Part shown: in pieces, positions 61,849 through 64,000 of the stretch
How positions within the stretch are numbered: the stretch's first letter is position 1
Layout of the letters: each line of letters starts with the position of its first letter
Source: Gilliamella sp. App4-10
GTDB lineage: Bacteria; Pseudomonadota; Gammaproteobacteria; Enterobacterales; Orbaceae
NCBI RefSeq assembly: GCF_001690495.1
Contig: NZ_LZGS01000035.1
Span: forward strand, 434,001 to 498,000
DNA: 64,000 bases
Direction of reading: 5' to 3'
The notes under the pieces: generated by a model
Database searches by the model: none
Told to the model about the DNA's origin: nothing
What the model saw: only the letters and a program-made list of their open reading frames with translations
Made by a program: the position numbers and the translations under genes

Positions 61849-62159
61849 ATTTAATTTTTTGTCACGGAATTTTAGGTTAACTACACCTTTTAGTATAAAA
61901 AGCTAGATTCTATTCCCACCTCTTTATCCATTAATTTCTATTTAGAAAATACGGTCAAATCCAGATAATGTTTATCAAAATGACTACTCTACACCATCAT
62001 TATTAAGGCAAATTTAAAAACAACTAATCTCATATTTTTTTATTGTATTTTATAAAAAATCAATATTATGATTGATAATCATTTTTAATCATATATTATT
62101 TGCAGTTAAAATTTGAAATAATCCGGTAAATGAAAAGTAAAAATAAAGGACAAAAAAGA

Positions 62160-62831
62160 ATGAATATAAAACAATTAATAGGAATAATGATAACCAGTAG
62201 TTTATTATTTGGCTGTGCTAAAGAGTCTTCAAGATCTGTTGAATTACCAACAGTAAATAGCTATCGCTCTGAATATCAAGGTCTAAAAACGAATATTGCT
62301 ATAGGTAAATTCGAGAATCGCTCTAATTACCAAAATGGTATTTTTTCTGATGGTGTAGATAGACTCGGTAATCAATCTAAAACTTTATTAATTAGTCATT
62401 TACAGCAAACTAATCACTTTAATGTATTAGATAGAACCAATATGCAAGAATTAGCGACTGAAGCGAAATATAGAAAGCAGCAACAAAAAGTGATAGGTGC
62501 TAATTATATTATCTCAGGAGATGTGACTGAATTTGGCCGCAAAGAAGTTGGAGATCACCAATTATGGGGCATTCTTGGTAAAGGTAAACAACAAGTTGCT
62601 TATGCCAAAGTTACTTTAAATATTATTGACATACAAACAACTCAAGTTGCTTATTCGGTACAAGGAGCTGGGGAGTATAATTTATCAAATCGTGAAATAC
62701 TTGGTTTTGGAGGTAAAGCTGGTTATGACTCAACTCTTAATGGCAAAGTACTAGATTTAGCGATTCGAGAAGCTGTTAATAATTTAATTAATGGATTGGA
62801 TAATGGTACATGGAAACCCGTAACTAAGTAA
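62160..62831 (+). CDS. CsgG/HfaB-family lipoprotein
   Basis: 223 residues from ATG 62160, chosen because AAGGA precedes it and it gives a compact lipoprotein signal with lipobox LLFGC. Relatives of CsgG: LKTNIAIGKFENRSNY, FNVLDRTNMQELATEAKYRK, GANYIISGDVTEFGR and VTLNIIDIQTTQVAYSV. CsgG itself is an outer-membrane secretion pore for curli. This shorter protein is closer to the CsgG-like member of the CsgG-DUF4810-DUF799 triad. First of three genes. Confidence 0.87.
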   Translation: MNIKQLIGIMITSSLLFGCAKESSRSVELPTVNSYRSEYQGLKTNIAIGKFENRSNYQNGIFSDGVDRLGNQSKTLLISHLQQTNHFNVLDRTNMQELATEAKYRKQQQKVIGANYIISGDVTEFGRKEVGDHQLWGILGKGKQQVAYAKVTLNIIDIQTTQVAYSVQGAGEYNLSNREILGFGGKAGYDSTLNGKVLDLAIREAVNNLINGLDNGTWKPVTK

Positions 62832-62860
62832 AAATTACAATTAATGATATAAGGATCATA

Positions 62861-63226
62861 ATGATGTTAAAAAAACAATGTTTTGTACATTTATTATTCA
62901 TGGGGATGCTATTATTTTTGAATGGTTGCCAATCATCTCCTAAAACTATTTATTATTGGGATGATTATCAAGAGAATCTTTATAACTATACTCAATCTGA
63001 CAAAACTGGACATGCTGAACAAATTCAATCATTAGAACATATTATTGAAAAAGCAAAATCAGCAAATAAGCCAGTTCCGCCAGGACTGCATGCACACTTA
63101 GGTCTATTATATTCAACTGTAGGAAAAAAAGATAAAGCATTTGAACACTTTGAAGCAGAAAAATTGCTCTTCCCTGAATCAAAAAGCTTTATTGATTTTA
63201 TTGAACAAAAATATCAAGGACATTAA
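62861..63226 (+). CDS. DUF4810 lipoprotein
   Basis: 121 residues. Lipobox LNGC after a hydrophobic leader, then the DUF4810 pattern: TIYYWDDYQENLYNYT, SLEHIIEKAKSANKPVPPGL, HAHLGLLYSTVGKKDKAF and EAEKLLFPESKSFIDFI. Part is tetratricopeptide-like. Start behind AAGGA; the ATG three bases later is equally possible. It lies 29 bases after the CsgG-like gene and 3 bases before the DUF799 gene. Confidence 0.87.
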   Translation: MMLKKQCFVHLLFMGMLLFLNGCQSSPKTIYYWDDYQENLYNYTQSDKTGHAEQIQSLEHIIEKAKSANKPVPPGLHAHLGLLYSTVGKKDKAFEHFEAEKLLFPESKSFIDFIEQKYQGH

Positions 63227-63229
63227 TCA

Positions 63230-63898
63230 ATGAATAATAAATTTACTGCGCTAGCAGGAACTATATTTGCACTTTTCATGCTAGTAGGTTGTGCAACAAA
63301 TAAAAAAGACTATGACTATACAGCATTTGAAGAAAGTAAACCTACCTCTATTTTGGTATTATTACCTACTAATCATTCAAACGAAATCAATGCGAGTTAC
63401 GGAGTATTGTCTCAAGTCACATTGCCTTTAGCTGAAGCAGGATATTATGTTTTTCCTGTTAATTTAACCAATGAAGTGTTTAAACAAAATGGTTTCACTA
63501 TTGCTGATGATATTCATTCGGTCACTTTAACAAAGTTACAACAAATTTTTAATCCTGATGCGGTGTTATATCTAAAAATAATAAATTATGGAACTAATTA
63601 TCAGATTATACAGAGTGATACTCGTGTTACATTAGAAGCGAAGTTAGTAGATGTTCAAACTTCTAAAGTAATTTGGACTGGTACTGCATCTGCATCAAGT
63701 ACTGAAAACCAACAATCGAGCAATAGCCTAATTAGCACGTTACTTTCAGCTGCAATTACACAAATTAGTGATACCGTTAGAGATCATAGTGTGACAATAT
63801 CCGGATTAGCGGCAGCGAGATTATTTACACCTCATCCAATAAAATATAATGGTATTTTATATGGTCCTTATGCTAATACCACCAAATTAGATCAATAG
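63230..63898 (+). CDS. DUF799 (GNA1162-type) lipoprotein
   Basis: 222 residues with lipobox LVGC. DUF799 pattern: PTSILVLLPTNHSNEINASY, PLAEAGYYVFPVNLTNEVFK, FNPDAVLYLKIINYGTNYQI and LEAKLVDVQTSKVIWTGTAS. Related to meningococcal antigen GNA1162, whose fold recalls periplasmic transport proteins. Third gene of the lipoprotein triad, probably acting at the outer membrane with its neighbours. Confidence 0.88.
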   Translation: MNNKFTALAGTIFALFMLVGCATNKKDYDYTAFEESKPTSILVLLPTNHSNEINASYGVLSQVTLPLAEAGYYVFPVNLTNEVFKQNGFTIADDIHSVTLTKLQQIFNPDAVLYLKIINYGTNYQIIQSDTRVTLEAKLVDVQTSKVIWTGTASASSTENQQSSNSLISTLLSAAITQISDTVRDHSVTISGLAAARLFTPHPIKYNGILYGPYANTTKLDQ

Positions 63899-63943
63899 TT
63901 ATTTATTAATATAAACAATATCTATTCTAAAAAGGTAGATTTT

Positions 63944-63964
63944 AGGCGGTATAAATTGCCGCCT
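63944..63964 (+). terminator. Hairpin after the lipoprotein operon
   Basis: AGGCGG pairs with CCGCCT around a 9-base AT-rich loop, 46 bases behind the last stop. No clear T tract. Confidence 0.5.
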
Positions 63965-64000
63965 GATTACTAGTTAATAATTTGTATTCATATTTCTAAA

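Overview
The window is a chromosomal segment of an AT-rich gammaproteobacterium. Most core proteins (WaaG, WaaP, RspA, SrkA, AlaS, SerS, PflB, FocA, LeuABCD) align closely by eye with their Escherichia coli counterparts, while intergenic DNA and codon use are strongly AT-biased. Conserved blocks such as recA-recX-alaS-csrA-tRNA-Ser-tRNA-Arg and focA-pflB-pflA keep enterobacterial order. Best guess, by inference only: an Orbaceae-type insect-gut symbiont (Gilliamella or a relative).

Layout. 0-9 kb: end of a class A acid phosphatase, thiol peroxidase, SotB exporter, the ABC-F ATPase Uup, a large EF-hand membrane protein of unknown function, GlyA, and a twice-frameshifted small membrane gene. 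9-16 kb: radical-SAM YhcC, a tandem repeat, lipopolysaccharide-core genes waaG-waaP with a YbjD-like OLD nuclease, and EttA. 16-17 kb: a graveyard of three transposase fragments. 17-23 kb: an NfsB-like nitroreductase, then leuABCD behind a readable leader-peptide attenuator. 23-28 kb: a methyltransferase facing the lptC-lptA-lptB-rpoN operon, an acylphosphatase and a secreted CHAP protein.

28.5-37 kb is the most interesting region. The sugar-acid locus rspR ... ydfI-ydfJ-rspB-rspA is split between its GntR regulator and its structural genes by about 2.4 kb of foreign DNA. That DNA holds a DUF4225 protein and a small membrane protein (a candidate toxin and immunity pair), enclosed by two inverted, decayed copies of the same IS3-family transposase end. 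The rspA promoter keeps a palindromic operator and a perfect CRP-type site.

37-64 kb: pabA with a pabB-pabC fusion, pqiABC, recA (with LexA box)-recX-alaS-csrA, one tRNA-Ser and three tRNA-Arg genes (the last with anticodon UCG), serS, a RarD-like transporter, the formate module pflA/pflB/focA, mltC-yggX, argD behind tandem ARG boxes, engB-srkA, a GIY-YIG protein, waaY, and a three-gene lipoprotein operon (CsgG-like, DUF4810, DUF799).

The genes together describe a fermentative, facultatively anaerobic Gram-negative cell with a phosphorylated LPS core, leucine and folate-precursor synthesis, and catabolite-controlled sugar-acid use. It carries a small mobile, possibly antagonistic, cassette. 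All functional calls come from reading motifs and remembered family features; no search was run.
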